From Roseibium sp. MMSF_3412 (GTDB taxonomy: Bacteria > Pseudomonadota > Alphaproteobacteria > Rhizobiales > Stappiaceae): DNA of 64,000 nucleotides. Positions 44,960 through 53,867 of this stretch are shown here, piece by piece (the first letter of the stretch is position 1; each line of letters begins with the position of its first letter). The position numbers were made by a program, and so were the translations under genes. The stretch is from positions 88,123 through 152,122 of the forward strand of contig NZ_JASHJI010000016.1 in NCBI RefSeq assembly GCF_030733265.1. Reading direction: 5' to 3'. The notes beneath the pieces are model-generated. The model saw only the letters and a list, made by a program, of their open reading frames with translations. It was not told where the DNA came from and searched no databases.

Positions 44960-45556
44960 TCAGTAGTCATCATCCTCGTCATCGTCATCTTCGACGTGAG
45001 ACGACATTTGCGGGCGCACGGGCCGTTCAGACGGATCGCGGCCGATCTTGTTGGCAAGGCTTGCCAGATCGATGAAATGGTCGGCCTGACGACGAAGATC
45101 GTCGGCGATCATCGGCGGCTGGGTCTTGAGCGTCGACACGACACTGACTTTCCTGCCCTTGCGCTGAAGCGCTTCAACGAGCGAACGGAAATCGCCGTCG
45201 CCCGAGAACAGCACGATATGATCGACGGATTCGACAAGCTCCATGGCATCGACAGCAAGCTCGATATCCATGTTGCCCTTGACCTTGCGGCGTCCGGCGC
45301 TGTCGACGAATTCTTTCACCGGCTTGGTGATGACCTTGTAACCGTTGTAGTCCAGCCAGTCGATGAGCGGCCGGATCGACGAATACTCCTGATCCTCAAT
45401 AAGCGCGGTGTAATAATATGCGCGCAGCAGGTATGCCTGTCCCTGGAACTCCTTCAACAGCCGTTTGTAATCGATATCAAATCCGATCGCCTTGGCCGTC
45501 GAGTACAAGTTGGCTCCGTCGATGAACAAAGCAACCTTTTCTCTAGCGTCAAACAT
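44960..45556 (-). CDS. NYN-domain (LabA/DUF88) protein
   Basis: This 198-aa PIN-like nuclease-fold protein has conserved acidic residues in ALFIDGANLY, KGNMDIELAVDAMEL and VLFSGDGDFRSLVEAL, typical of metal-dependent RNases of the NYN family. The last 20 residues are very acidic. LabA-like proteins probably act on RNA; the target is unknown. It is transcribed with the uracil-DNA glycosylase gene. Confidence 0.9.
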   Translation of the reverse strand: MFDAREKVALFIDGANLYSTAKAIGFDIDYKRLLKEFQGQAYLLRAYYYTALIEDQEYSSIRPLIDWLDYNGYKVITKPVKEFVDSAGRRKVKGNMDIELAVDAMELVESVDHIVLFSGDGDFRSLVEALQRKGRKVSVVSTLKTQPPMIADDLRRQADHFIDLASLANKIGRDPSERPVRPQMSSHVEDDDDEDDDY

Positions 45557-45934
45557 ATTAAGTGAAACCTTTCCGAGTTAAATGCGCTTTTGAAGGTAAA
45601 GTAATGGTTGAACAGGCTCCCGCAGCCAGAACCATTTTGCCTCTCACCCGGCAAACGCATTTTTGCTGAGAATACATTTAACGCCCATCGCCGTTTTGCT
45701 CAGCTTATTGTTTTCTTTTTCCCACCGACCCTATTGATTCTTGTAGGTCCCCAGTAGTGCCGTACACTATAAGACTGGACCGCTGCAATGCAAAAGAGAT
45801 TTGAGCCAAAAAAAATCGATAAAAAACCTGCAAATAGCGGCTATCTCCTCTGAAATCCCTCAAGGGGTTGCATTTTGGAATTGTGGTCACTATACGCTTT
45901 TTTTTCAAGTTCCTTTAGCCTATGGAGACGTCGA
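45557..45934. other. Divergent intergenic region before rpoZ
   Basis: The 378 bases between the leftward NYN gene and rpoZ are AT-rich and hold no gene. They include the rpoZ promoter (45868-45896) and, presumably, the NYN promoter. No small RNA was recognised. Confidence 0.5.
45868..45896 (+). promoter_or_regulatory. Predicted sigma-70 promoter of rpoZ-rsh
   Basis: TTGCAT (45868-45873) and TATACG (45891-45896) are separated by 17 bases, close to the housekeeping consensus. The pair lies 38 bases before the rpoZ start codon. Confidence 0.55.
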
Positions 45935-46336
45935 ATGGCGCGCGTGACCGTCGAGGACTGCATCGACAAGGTCGAAAACCGGTTTGAGCTGGTGCTGCTT
46001 GCTGCGCATCGGGCCCGCATGATCTCGAGCGGATCTCCGCTTACGATCGATCGCGACAACGACAAGAACCCCGTCGTTGCTCTGCGCGAGATTGCCGAGC
46101 AGACCGTCAGCCCGGAAGACATGAAAGAAGACCTGATCCACTCGCTGCAGAAGTTTGTGGAAGTGGACGAACCGGAAACGGAAGCCGTTCCGGTTGTGCC
46201 TTCCGCGAACCAGCACCAGGTGACCCAGGTCAACACTGTCGACGACAGTGCCGTGGAATTCGATCGCATGTCGGAAGAAGATCTTCTGCGCGGTCTGGAA
46301 GGTCTGGTGCCGCCGGAGCGCACCGACGACGTTTGA
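45935..46336 (+). CDS. rpoZ: RNA polymerase omega subunit
   Basis: This 133-aa small subunit aids RNA polymerase assembly and can bind ppGpp. The N-terminal MARVTVEDCIDKVENRFELVLLAAHRARMISSG block is diagnostic. The C-terminal tail is long and acidic, as in alphaproteobacteria. ATG at 45935 follows TATGGAGA. It is followed by the (p)ppGpp enzyme gene, a conserved pairing. Confidence 0.97.
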   Translation: MARVTVEDCIDKVENRFELVLLAAHRARMISSGSPLTIDRDNDKNPVVALREIAEQTVSPEDMKEDLIHSLQKFVEVDEPETEAVPVVPSANQHQVTQVNTVDDSAVEFDRMSEEDLLRGLEGLVPPERTDDV

Positions 46337-46444
46337 TAATTCGTCAAGTTCCCGTCTGAAACGCAGGCAGACCGCGCCCGCGTTTCAGGCGGATTTTGTT
46401 TCTCCTGCTGATGTCTCAGCCGGTTGCCAGGGTCGGTTGCGGCC

Positions 46445-48691
46445 ATGATGCGTCAATACGAACTCGTTGAACGGGTTACACGCTATAACCCGGAAGCAGA
46501 CGAGGCCTTGCTCAACAAGGCCTATGTCTATGCCATGCAGAAGCACGGTCCGCAGACGCGCGCATCCGGCGACCCCTATTTCTCACACCCGCTTGAAGTT
46601 GCAGCAATCCTGACGGATCTGCGTCTCGACGATGCCACGATCGCCGTCGCACTGCTGCATGACACGATCGAGGACACCGATGCGACGCGCGCTGAAATCG
46701 ACGCGCTGTTCGGCGAGGAAATCGGCAAGCTGGTCGAGGGACTGACCAAGATCAAACGGCTCGATCTGGTATCGCAGAAAGCCAAGCAGGCGGAGAACTT
46801 CCGCAAGCTCCTGCTTGCGATCGCGGACGATGTGCGCGTCCTGCTCGTCAAGCTCGCCGACCGCTTGCACAACATGCGCACGCTTCAGCACATGCCTGCG
46901 CACAAGCGTGGCCGCATTGCCGAAGAAACCATGGAAATCTATGCGCCGCTGGCCGGCCGCATGGGTATGCATGACATGCGTGAGGAGCTTGAGGACATCT
47001 CGTTTCACACGCTCAATCCGGAAGCCTACGAGACGATCACCGACCGACTTGCGGATCTGCGCGAGAAAAACCGCGACCTCATTGCCGATATTGAGACAAC
47101 ACTCACGGAGCGGCTCAGCGAACGCGGCATGGCGGCGGAAGTCAGGGGACGGGAAAAACGCCCCTATTCGATCTTCCGCAAGATGCAACGCAAGGCGATC
47201 GGCTTCGAGCAGCTTTCGGATATCTACGGCTTCCGCGTCACCGTGGGGACCGTGGAAGCATGCTATCGCGTGCTTGGCGTCATACATACCACCTGGCCGA
47301 CGGTTCCCGGACGGTTCAAGGACTATATCTCCACGCCGAAGCAGAATGACTACAAGTCGATCCATACCACAATCGTCGGACCGTCGCGCCAGAGGGTCGA
47401 GCTGCAGATCAGAACGATCTCCATGGACCGGGTCGCCGAGTACGGTATCGCGGCCCATGCGCTCTACAAGGACGGCGAACTGGGCGGCCGGAACATCGCG
47501 CGCCACACCGATGACTGCCGCGCCTTCGAATGGCTGCGCCGCACGACCGAGCTGCTCGCCCAGGGCGACACCCCGGAAGAATTCCTGGAAAACACGAAAC
47601 TGGAGCTCTTTCACGATCAGGTTTTCTGTTTCTCGCCGAAGGGCCGGCTGATCGCGCTGCCGCGTGGCGCAACACCGATCGACTTCGCCTATGCGGTTCA
47701 CACGGGCATCGGCAACACCTGCGTCGGATGCAAGATCAACGGCAAGATCATGCCGCTGGTGACGGAACTTCACAACGGGGACGAGGTCGAAATCATCCGC
47801 TCGGCTGCGCAGACCCCCCCGCCGGCCTGGGAAGCGATCGCGGTCACCGGCAAGGCGCGCGCCGCGATCCGCCGCGCAACCCGTGAATCGGTCCGCAAGC
47901 AATACGGTGCTCTCGGCGAACATATCCTGAAACGGGCCTTCGCCCGCGCCGACAAGGTTTTCTCCGAAGATCTGCTTGAAGCGGTGTTGAACGAACATCA
48001 CCAGTCGAGTGTCGCGGACCTGCTGGCCGCGGTTGGTCGGGGTGATCTGAGTGCGCAGTTGGTGTTGAAGTCGGCGCATCCGGATTATCAGGACGAACGG
48101 GTTGCCATGACCGGACCGCCGATGGAGGAAGGCTGGTTCGGACTGAAACAGGGGCACGGACTGAAGTTCCGCATTCCGCCCGGAGAACTTGACGGCGACA
48201 AGCAGGCCTCCGACGAGGACGCGCAGACAAGCGAAGGCCCGGCCCTGCCGATCCGCGGCCTGTCCGGTGACATACCCGTGAGCTACGCGCCCGATGGCGG
48301 CGCGGTTCCGGGCGATCGGATCGTCGGCATCTTGACCCCTTCTGAGGGACTGACCATCTATCCGATACAGTCGCCGTCGCTCAAGGAATTCGACGACCAG
48401 ACCGAGCGTTGGGTCGATGTCCGCTGGGATATCGACGTCAACAATCCGGAGCGCTTTCCCGCGCGGCTGGATATCTCGGCTGCAAACGAGCCTGGATCAC
48501 TTGCGGCGATTGCACAGGTCATCGGCGAAAACAGTGGAAATATCGACAATGTGAAGATGGTTCAACGTGCCCCGGATTTCCACCAGATGGTGATCGACCT
48601 TGAGGTCTGGGACCTGAAACACTTGAACCGGATCATCAATCAGTTGCGCTCAAAACCCAACGTCTCAAGCGTCAACAGGGTGAATGGATAG
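46445..48691 (+). CDS. rsh: Bifunctional (p)ppGpp synthetase/hydrolase RelA/SpoT (Rsh)
   Basis: The 748-aa stringent-response enzyme makes and degrades (p)ppGpp. The hydrolase HD domain is intact (YFSHPLEVA, LLHDTIEDT, KLADRLHNMRTL). The synthetase follows (RPYSIFRKMQRK, YGFRVTV, STPKQNDYKSIHTT, ELQIRT). A TGS domain starts at about 395 (VFCFSPKGRLIALPRGATPIDFAYAVH) and an ACT domain ends the protein. The intact HD motif supports both activities. ATG 46445 or 46448. Confidence 0.97.
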   Translation: MMRQYELVERVTRYNPEADEALLNKAYVYAMQKHGPQTRASGDPYFSHPLEVAAILTDLRLDDATIAVALLHDTIEDTDATRAEIDALFGEEIGKLVEGLTKIKRLDLVSQKAKQAENFRKLLLAIADDVRVLLVKLADRLHNMRTLQHMPAHKRGRIAEETMEIYAPLAGRMGMHDMREELEDISFHTLNPEAYETITDRLADLREKNRDLIADIETTLTERLSERGMAAEVRGREKRPYSIFRKMQRKAIGFEQLSDIYGFRVTVGTVEACYRVLGVIHTTWPTVPGRFKDYISTPKQNDYKSIHTTIVGPSRQRVELQIRTISMDRVAEYGIAAHALYKDGELGGRNIARHTDDCRAFEWLRRTTELLAQGDTPEEFLENTKLELFHDQVFCFSPKGRLIALPRGATPIDFAYAVHTGIGNTCVGCKINGKIMPLVTELHNGDEVEIIRSAAQTPPPAWEAIAVTGKARAAIRRATRESVRKQYGALGEHILKRAFARADKVFSEDLLEAVLNEHHQSSVADLLAAVGRGDLSAQLVLKSAHPDYQDERVAMTGPPMEEGWFGLKQGHGLKFRIPPGELDGDKQASDEDAQTSEGPALPIRGLSGDIPVSYAPDGGAVPGDRIVGILTPSEGLTIYPIQSPSLKEFDDQTERWVDVRWDIDVNNPERFPARLDISAANEPGSLAAIAQVIGENSGNIDNVKMVQRAPDFHQMVIDLEVWDLKHLNRIINQLRSKPNVSSVNRVNG

Positions 48692-48715
48692 CGGCTACAT
48701 GACAGGGAGAATTTG

Positions 48716-49297
48716 ATGAACCGCGACGAAGTGTTGGCCTTGTTCCGTGAAGCCGGTGCCATCCTGGAAGGGCATTTCATTCTGACATCGGGGCTGCGCA
48801 GTCCGGTGTTTCTGCAAAAAGCCAGAGTGTTCATGTATCCGGACAAGACGGAGAAACTCTGCAAGGCCCTGGCAGAAAAGATCGCGGCAAGCGGTCTCGG
48901 AAAAATCGATTACATCGTCTCCCCGGCCCTTGGCGGCCTGATACCAGGCTACGAAACAGCGCGGCACCTCAAGGTTCCCGCCATGTGGGTGGAGCGCGAG
49001 GATGGAGAATTCAGGCTGCGCCGTTTCGAGCTTCCGGAAGGCGCCCGGGTCATCGTTGTTGAGGATATAGTTACCACAGGTCTATCGAGCCGCGAGACGG
49101 TAACTTCGTTGAAAGCTCTTGGTGCTGAAGTCCTCGCCGTGGCCTGCCTGATCGACCGGTCCGGGGGCGAAGCCGATGCCTCCGTTCCGATTGTCGCGTT
49201 GGCCGAATACAAGGTACCAGCTTACGAGCCGGACAATCTTCCGCCGGAACTTGCCGCCCTGCCCGCGGTCAAACCGGGAAGCCGGGGCTTGAGCTGA
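48716..49297 (+). CDS. pyrE: Orotate phosphoribosyltransferase
   Basis: The 193-aa enzyme transfers orotate to PRPP to form orotidine 5'-phosphate in pyrimidine synthesis. The PRPP-binding loop VIVVEDIVTTGLSS is present, as is the early HFILTSGLRSPVFLQK segment. GGGAGA precedes ATG at 48716. It lies 24 bases after rsh and is probably co-transcribed. Confidence 0.95.
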   Translation: MNRDEVLALFREAGAILEGHFILTSGLRSPVFLQKARVFMYPDKTEKLCKALAEKIAASGLGKIDYIVSPALGGLIPGYETARHLKVPAMWVEREDGEFRLRRFELPEGARVIVVEDIVTTGLSSRETVTSLKALGAEVLAVACLIDRSGGEADASVPIVALAEYKVPAYEPDNLPPELAALPAVKPGSRGLS

Positions 49298-49333
49298 ACA
49301 AAACGCGCTGCTGACAGGACACGACACGAATTC

Positions 49334-49936
49334 ATGCTGTTCCAACGCCGAAATAGACCCTCGCGCATCGAGCGCTTTCGCGTTGCAGTCTGGCCACGGA
49401 ACAGCTGGTCGCGCTCAACCAGGTATTTCGGCAAACGGGTCCTGCGACTGACGGCAACGCCGCACGCCATCGCCATCGGATTCGCAGCCGGCGCATTTGC
49501 GTCCTGTACGCCTCTGGTGGGTTTCCACTTTCTGACGGCCTTCGTCTTTGCCTATATCGTGCGCGGCAACATGATCGCGGCAGCGCTCGGAACATCCATC
49601 GGCAATCCGATTACCTTTCCCTTCATCTGGGCATTCACCTTCAAGATCGGCCAGTGGATCCTTCACGGCAGAGCCCCGAAAGCTGATCCGCATCAGGTCC
49701 ATCAGCGGTTCCAGGAAGGGTTGTTCGAACGGTCGCTGGATTCGCTCTGGCCGATGCTGAAGCCGATGTTCATCGGAGCGGTTCCGCTTGGGATCGTGGT
49801 TGGCACGCTGTCCTACATCCTCGTCTTCAAGAGCGTCGAGGTCTATCAGCGCAAGAGGCGTCAAACACTCGCCGACAGGGGGAAAACCCCGTATTCAGGC
49901 GGGGCCTCGACGGTCGAGGATGACGGCAGCGGTTGA
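49334..49936 (+). CDS. DUF2062 membrane protein
   Basis: The 200-aa protein has two or three membrane helices and the DUF2062 pattern: TPHAIAIGFAAGAFASCTPLVGFH, then GNPITFPFIWAFTFKIGQ. Its biochemical role is not known, but it is constant in this rsh-pyrE-acpS gene order. It lies 36 bases after pyrE. Confidence 0.9.
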   Translation: MLFQRRNRPSRIERFRVAVWPRNSWSRSTRYFGKRVLRLTATPHAIAIGFAAGAFASCTPLVGFHFLTAFVFAYIVRGNMIAAALGTSIGNPITFPFIWAFTFKIGQWILHGRAPKADPHQVHQRFQEGLFERSLDSLWPMLKPMFIGAVPLGIVVGTLSYILVFKSVEVYQRKRRQTLADRGKTPYSGGASTVEDDGSG

Positions 49937-49998
49937 GTTTTGCGGAAACCACCCCAATTAAGTGCCCAGAACTTTTCAGGAAACGGGCCCGCGACAGA

Positions 49999-50430
49999 AT
50001 GATCTTAGGGATAGGCAGCGATCTGATCGACATCAGGCGGATCGAAAAAACGCTGGACCGGTTCGGCGACCGGTTCACGAACCGGGTTTTCACCGAAATC
50101 GAACGGGCGAAGTCAGACAGACGCGCGCAACGCGCAGCGTCCTATGCCAAGCGGTTTGCTGCAAAGGAGGCCTGTTCCAAGGCGCTGGGAAGCGGCATCC
50201 GGATGGGTGTTGCCTGGCGTGAAATGGGTGTTGTCAATCTTCCAAGCGGGAAGCCGACGATTTCCCTTCAAGGAGGCGCCGCCGAAAGGCTGGCGGCGAT
50301 GACACCGTCCGGATTCAAGACAACAATCGATCTGACGATCACCGACGATTTCCCGCTCGCGCAGGCATTCGTCGTGATCTCGGCCTGGCCGTCGGACTGG
50401 CCGGTGCCGTCATCAACAGATTCTCAGTGA
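49999..50430 (+). CDS. acpS: Holo-[acyl-carrier-protein] synthase
   Basis: The 143-aa enzyme attaches the phosphopantetheine arm of CoA to acyl carrier protein. The Mg-binding start ILGIGSDLIDIRRIEK and the AKRFAAKEACSKALGSGI helix are diagnostic. ATG at 49999 matches the family start; the longer frame overlapping DUF2062 is rejected. The C-terminus is slightly longer than usual, with a Pro/Ser-rich end. Confidence 0.96.
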   Translation: MILGIGSDLIDIRRIEKTLDRFGDRFTNRVFTEIERAKSDRRAQRAASYAKRFAAKEACSKALGSGIRMGVAWREMGVVNLPSGKPTISLQGGAAERLAAMTPSGFKTTIDLTITDDFPLAQAFVVISAWPSDWPVPSSTDSQ

Positions 50431-50546
50431 TCTGCGGTTTCCTGACCGTGTACAGCGCATTGCGTCAACCGGCGTGAACCGTTAAGAGTCGCGCTCGGGT
50501 GTCGCCCGGAAGACCCGATCCACCGCATATTGCTTTAAGGGAAAAC

Positions 50547-51299
50547 ATGAGCGTGTCTGAAAACAAGAAAGACAAGGACAGCGGTCTCTACGAGACCGTA
50601 AAGGTTGTCGTCCAGGCGCTTTTGCTTGCCCTGATCGTTCGCACCTTTCTTTTCCAGCCGTTCAACATTCCCTCCGGGTCCATGAAGGACACGCTGCTGA
50701 TCGGCGACTATCTTTTTGTTTCAAAATACAGCTACGGCTACTCCAGGTATTCGTTTCCGTTTGGATTGGTCCCCTTTTCGGGCCGGATCTGGTCCGCAGA
50801 GCCCAAGCGCGGCGATGTCGCCGTTTTCAAGCTGCCGACGGACACGTCCATCGATTACATCAAACGCGTGATCGGATTGCCGGGCGATACGATCCAGGTT
50901 CAAGACGGCGTTGTTTTCATCAACGGGGAACCGGTCAAGCGCGAACAGATTGACGACTATATCGAGACGTCCGCGTCCGGCGCGGTCCGCCGGGTTCCGC
51001 GCTTCCGCGAAACGCTTCCGAACGGCGTCTCGTATGACACGCTGGACCTGACGACACGCGGACAACTGGACAACACACGCGAATACACCGTGCCCGAAGG
51101 CCACTACTTCATGATGGGCGACAACCGTGACAATTCAGTCGACAGCCGTGTCCTGTCCAAGGTCGGATACGTGCCGCTCGAAAATTTCATGGGACGCGCG
51201 GAAATCCTGTTCTTCTCGATTGGCGATGGAACCCCGGCCTACCATATCTGGACCTGGCCCTGGACGGTGCGTTGGGACCGGATCGGCAAGACCCTCTAG
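50547..51299 (+). CDS. lepB: Signal peptidase I
   Basis: This 250-aa inner-membrane protease removes Sec and Tat signal peptides. One N-terminal membrane helix (about 19-35) precedes the catalytic Ser45 in IPSGSMKDTLLIGD. The general-base Lys is in SIDYIKRVIGLPGD, and GDNRDNSVDSR is box E. TAAGGG precedes ATG 50547. The stop TAG (51297-51299) lies in CTAGGGTACG, identical to the end of the 264-bp MITE. A second signal peptidase gene lies at 53868-54530. Confidence 0.96.
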   Translation: MSVSENKKDKDSGLYETVKVVVQALLLALIVRTFLFQPFNIPSGSMKDTLLIGDYLFVSKYSYGYSRYSFPFGLVPFSGRIWSAEPKRGDVAVFKLPTDTSIDYIKRVIGLPGDTIQVQDGVVFINGEPVKREQIDDYIETSASGAVRRVPRFRETLPNGVSYDTLDLTTRGQLDNTREYTVPEGHYFMMGDNRDNSVDSRVLSKVGYVPLENFMGRAEILFFSIGDGTPAYHIWTWPWTVRWDRIGKTL

Positions 51300-51316
51300 G
51301 GTACGACCCCAAGACA
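51296..51316. repeat. Possible MITE terminal remnant at the lepB stop
   Basis: CTAGGGTACG followed by ACCCCAA resembles the left end of the MITE at 63084 (TTAGGGTACGGTCCCAA). Only one end is present within the 43-base lepB-rnc spacer. It may be a deletion remnant or a vacant target-like site. Confidence 0.35.
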
Positions 51317-51342
51317 AGCCACAGCGGGCCAAAGCAGGCCGT

Positions 51343-52050
51343 ATGACACAGAACCAGAAGAAAAATGCAATCTCGGCACTCAAGGCGGCGCTGCACTATG
51401 AATTCAGCGACCTGGAGCTGCTCCGCGTTGCGCTGACCCATGCGAGCGCGCTTGCGCCTTCGGAAACGGTTTCGGGCAGCTACCAGAGGCTGGAGTTCCT
51501 TGGCGACCGCGTCCTCGGGCTGGTCGTTGCCTCCATGCTTCACGAGCATTTCCCGAAAGCCGACGAAGGCGAGCTCGCGCGCCGCTTCAATCACATGGTC
51601 AAGCGGGAGACCTGCGCCGAGATCGCGCAGGAGCTCGGGGTTGGCGATGCGATGCGGATCGGCCTCGCCGAAGCGCAGACCGGGGGCAGAAAGAAGACGG
51701 CGCTGCTTGCCGATATCTGTGAAGCCGTGATAGCCGCGATTTATCTCGATGGCGGTTATGCAGCGGCCGAGACCTTTGTCAGACGCCTTTGGGAGCCGCG
51801 TATGCTATCCTGGACGGGTCCGCTGCGGGACGCGAAGACGACATTGCAGGAATGGGCGCAATCGAAGAGCCTGCCGACGCCACGCTATGAAGTCACAGAC
51901 CGCGACGGTCCAGATCACGCGCCGAACTTCACGGTCGCCGTCATCGTACAGGGTCTGGCTTCGGGCGAAGGCAAAGGCGGCTCGAAGCGGATCGCCGAAC
52001 AAAACGCGGCCGAGGCCGTCTTGCGCCGGGAAGGTGTCTGGAAGGAATGA
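51343..52050 (+). CDS. rnc: Ribonuclease III
   Basis: The 235-aa endonuclease cleaves double-stranded RNA in rRNA processing. The catalytic signature RLEFLGDRVLGL and the second acidic block LLADICEAVIAAIYLDGG are present, with a dsRNA-binding domain from about 160 (DAKTTLQEWAQ ... SGEGKGGSKRIAEQNAA). ATG at 51343 lies 43 bases after lepB. The stop is 7 bases before the proposed era start. Confidence 0.96.
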   Translation: MTQNQKKNAISALKAALHYEFSDLELLRVALTHASALAPSETVSGSYQRLEFLGDRVLGLVVASMLHEHFPKADEGELARRFNHMVKRETCAEIAQELGVGDAMRIGLAEAQTGGRKKTALLADICEAVIAAIYLDGGYAAAETFVRRLWEPRMLSWTGPLRDAKTTLQEWAQSKSLPTPRYEVTDRDGPDHAPNFTVAVIVQGLASGEGKGGSKRIAEQNAAEAVLRREGVWKE

Positions 52051-52057
52051 CGTTCCA

Positions 52058-53050
52058 TTGAGTGATGAAGACAAATCCGCTGATGGGGAAAACGAATTCG
52101 TGCCTGAAAAGGGCCGGTTCGATATTCCCCTGCCCGCGCCGCTTGGCGAAATGCCGAAAGACACGAAAGCCGGTTTCATCGCGCTGATCGGCGCGCCGAA
52201 CGCGGGCAAGTCGACCCTGATCAACCAGCTTGTCGGCACCAAGGTGTCCATCGTCACGCACAAGGTTCAGACAACGCGCTCCATCATTCGCGGCGTTGCC
52301 ATGCACGGCAACGCGCAGCTCGTTTTCATCGATACGCCTGGGATCTTCAAACCCAAGCGCCGTCTCGACCGGGCGATGGTCGACACCGCCTGGGGCGGTG
52401 CCCGCGACGCCGATCTGATTGCTCTCCTGATCGATGCGCGCAAGGGGATCGACGAGGAAGTCGAGAACATCCTCAAGCGCCTCAAGAACCAGTCCGCACC
52501 GAAGGTTCTGATCCTGAACAAGACGGATGTGGCCAGGCGCGAGAAGCTGCTTCAGATCGCGCAACAGGCGAATGAGTATATCGACTTCGAGGAAACCTTC
52601 ATGGTGTCGGCCCTGACCGGCGACGGCACGCAGACAATTCTGGATCATTTTGCGTCCAAGCTGCCCGAAGGCCCGTGGCTCTATCCGGACGATCAGCCGT
52701 CGGATCTGCCCTTGCGCATTCTGGCGGCGGAGATTACGCGTGAAAAACTGTTTGAGCGCCTTCACCAGGAACTGCCCTATATCTCGACGGTGGAAACCGA
52801 GCAGTGGCAAAGCCGGAAGGACGGATCTGCGCGCATCGAACAGACCATTTATGTCGAGCGCGACAGCCAGAAAAGCATCGTTCTGGGCAAGCGCGGACAG
52901 ACCATCAAGGCCATTTCAAAAGCCGCTCGCGAAGAACTTTCCGACATCATCGAAGCGCCCGTTCACCTGTTCCTTTTTGTTAAAGTGCGCGAAAACTGGG
53001 CGGACGATCCGGAGCGATACAGGGAAATGGGTCTCGAATTTCCCAAGTAG
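52058..53050 (+). CDS. era: GTPase Era
   Basis: This KH-domain GTPase is needed for 30S ribosome assembly. G motifs are GAPNAGKST, DTPGIFKPKRRLD and NKTD, and the C-terminal KH domain shows VLGKRGQTIKAISKAAREEL. The start is uncertain. TTG at 52058 (330 aa) follows AAGGA at the rnc end, while GTG within NEFVPEKG and a later ATG are alternatives, because homology begins about 35 residues in. It is the middle of rnc-era-recO. Confidence 0.94.
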   Translation: MSDEDKSADGENEFVPEKGRFDIPLPAPLGEMPKDTKAGFIALIGAPNAGKSTLINQLVGTKVSIVTHKVQTTRSIIRGVAMHGNAQLVFIDTPGIFKPKRRLDRAMVDTAWGGARDADLIALLIDARKGIDEEVENILKRLKNQSAPKVLILNKTDVARREKLLQIAQQANEYIDFEETFMVSALTGDGTQTILDHFASKLPEGPWLYPDDQPSDLPLRILAAEITREKLFERLHQELPYISTVETEQWQSRKDGSARIEQTIYVERDSQKSIVLGKRGQTIKAISKAAREELSDIIEAPVHLFLFVKVRENWADDPERYREMGLEFPK

Positions 53051-53104
53051 GTGGGTGATTGGCCGGTCACGATCGGGACAGTCCGGCAGAACAAGGTGTT
53101 GCCC

Positions 53105-53863
53105 TTGGAGTGGACCAGCCGCGGCGTGGTGCTGACCACGCGCAAACACGGCGAGAACGATGTCATCCTGGAAGCGCTGACGCTCGACCATGGCCGGCAT
53201 CTCGGGCTGGTGCGCGGTGGGCGCTCTCAGCGCAACCGTCCCGTGCTTCAGCCCGGAAACGAACTTGACCTGACCTGGAAGGCCCGCCTGTCGGACCATC
53301 TCGGTATATTCGCGCTTGAACCGCAAACCTTGCGCGCAGGCCAATTGATGACCAACGGGATCGGCCTCGCCGGGTTGCAGCACCTTTCCTTTCTCTTGAA
53401 ACTCCTGCCGGAACGGCACCCCTACCCGCACCTTTATGACGCCCTCAACGTGGTTCTGGAGCATCTCGACGCGCCCGATGCGGCGGCGGCCCTGCTCATC
53501 CGTTTCGAACTGGAACTCTTGCGCGATCTGGGCATGGGACTTGATCTCACCCGCTGCGCGGCAACCGGACAAAGCGACGACCTTGCCTACGTTTCGCCGA
53601 AGTCAGGGCGCGCGGTCAGCCGCGAGGCGGGCAAGCCCTATCATGACAGGATGCTGCCCCTGCCCTCTTTCCTGCTGGAAGGTCAGCGCCAGGCGGGCAG
53701 TGAGTTGACCTGGACCGATGTCACGGAAGGTTTCACGCTGACATCCTTTTTCATCTCCAGCCATCTACAGGAACGCGGCAACCCGGACCCTGGAACGCGC
53801 GATCAACTGCTTGGGGCGCTGGAACGGCGCTACCGAAAGGACTATCCTTGGAATTTCGGTTAG
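53105..53863 (+). CDS. recO: DNA repair protein RecO
   Basis: The 252-aa RecFOR-pathway protein helps load RecA. The OB-fold start MEWTSRGVVLTTRKHGENDVILEALT and the later CAATGQSDDLAYVSPKSGRAVS segment fit RecO. TTG at 53105 after AAGGTG is preferred to GTG 53051 because family proteins begin right at this MEW. It lies 54 bases after era and converges on a second signal peptidase gene 4 bases after its stop. Confidence 0.92.
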   Translation: MEWTSRGVVLTTRKHGENDVILEALTLDHGRHLGLVRGGRSQRNRPVLQPGNELDLTWKARLSDHLGIFALEPQTLRAGQLMTNGIGLAGLQHLSFLLKLLPERHPYPHLYDALNVVLEHLDAPDAAAALLIRFELELLRDLGMGLDLTRCAATGQSDDLAYVSPKSGRAVSREAGKPYHDRMLPLPSFLLEGQRQAGSELTWTDVTEGFTLTSFFISSHLQERGNPDPGTRDQLLGALERRYRKDYPWNFG

Positions 53864-53867
53864 CCGG

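Noticed and set aside
46583..48157. 524-codon open frame opposite rsh
   Set aside because: It is antisense to an unambiguous RelA/SpoT gene and shows no family features.
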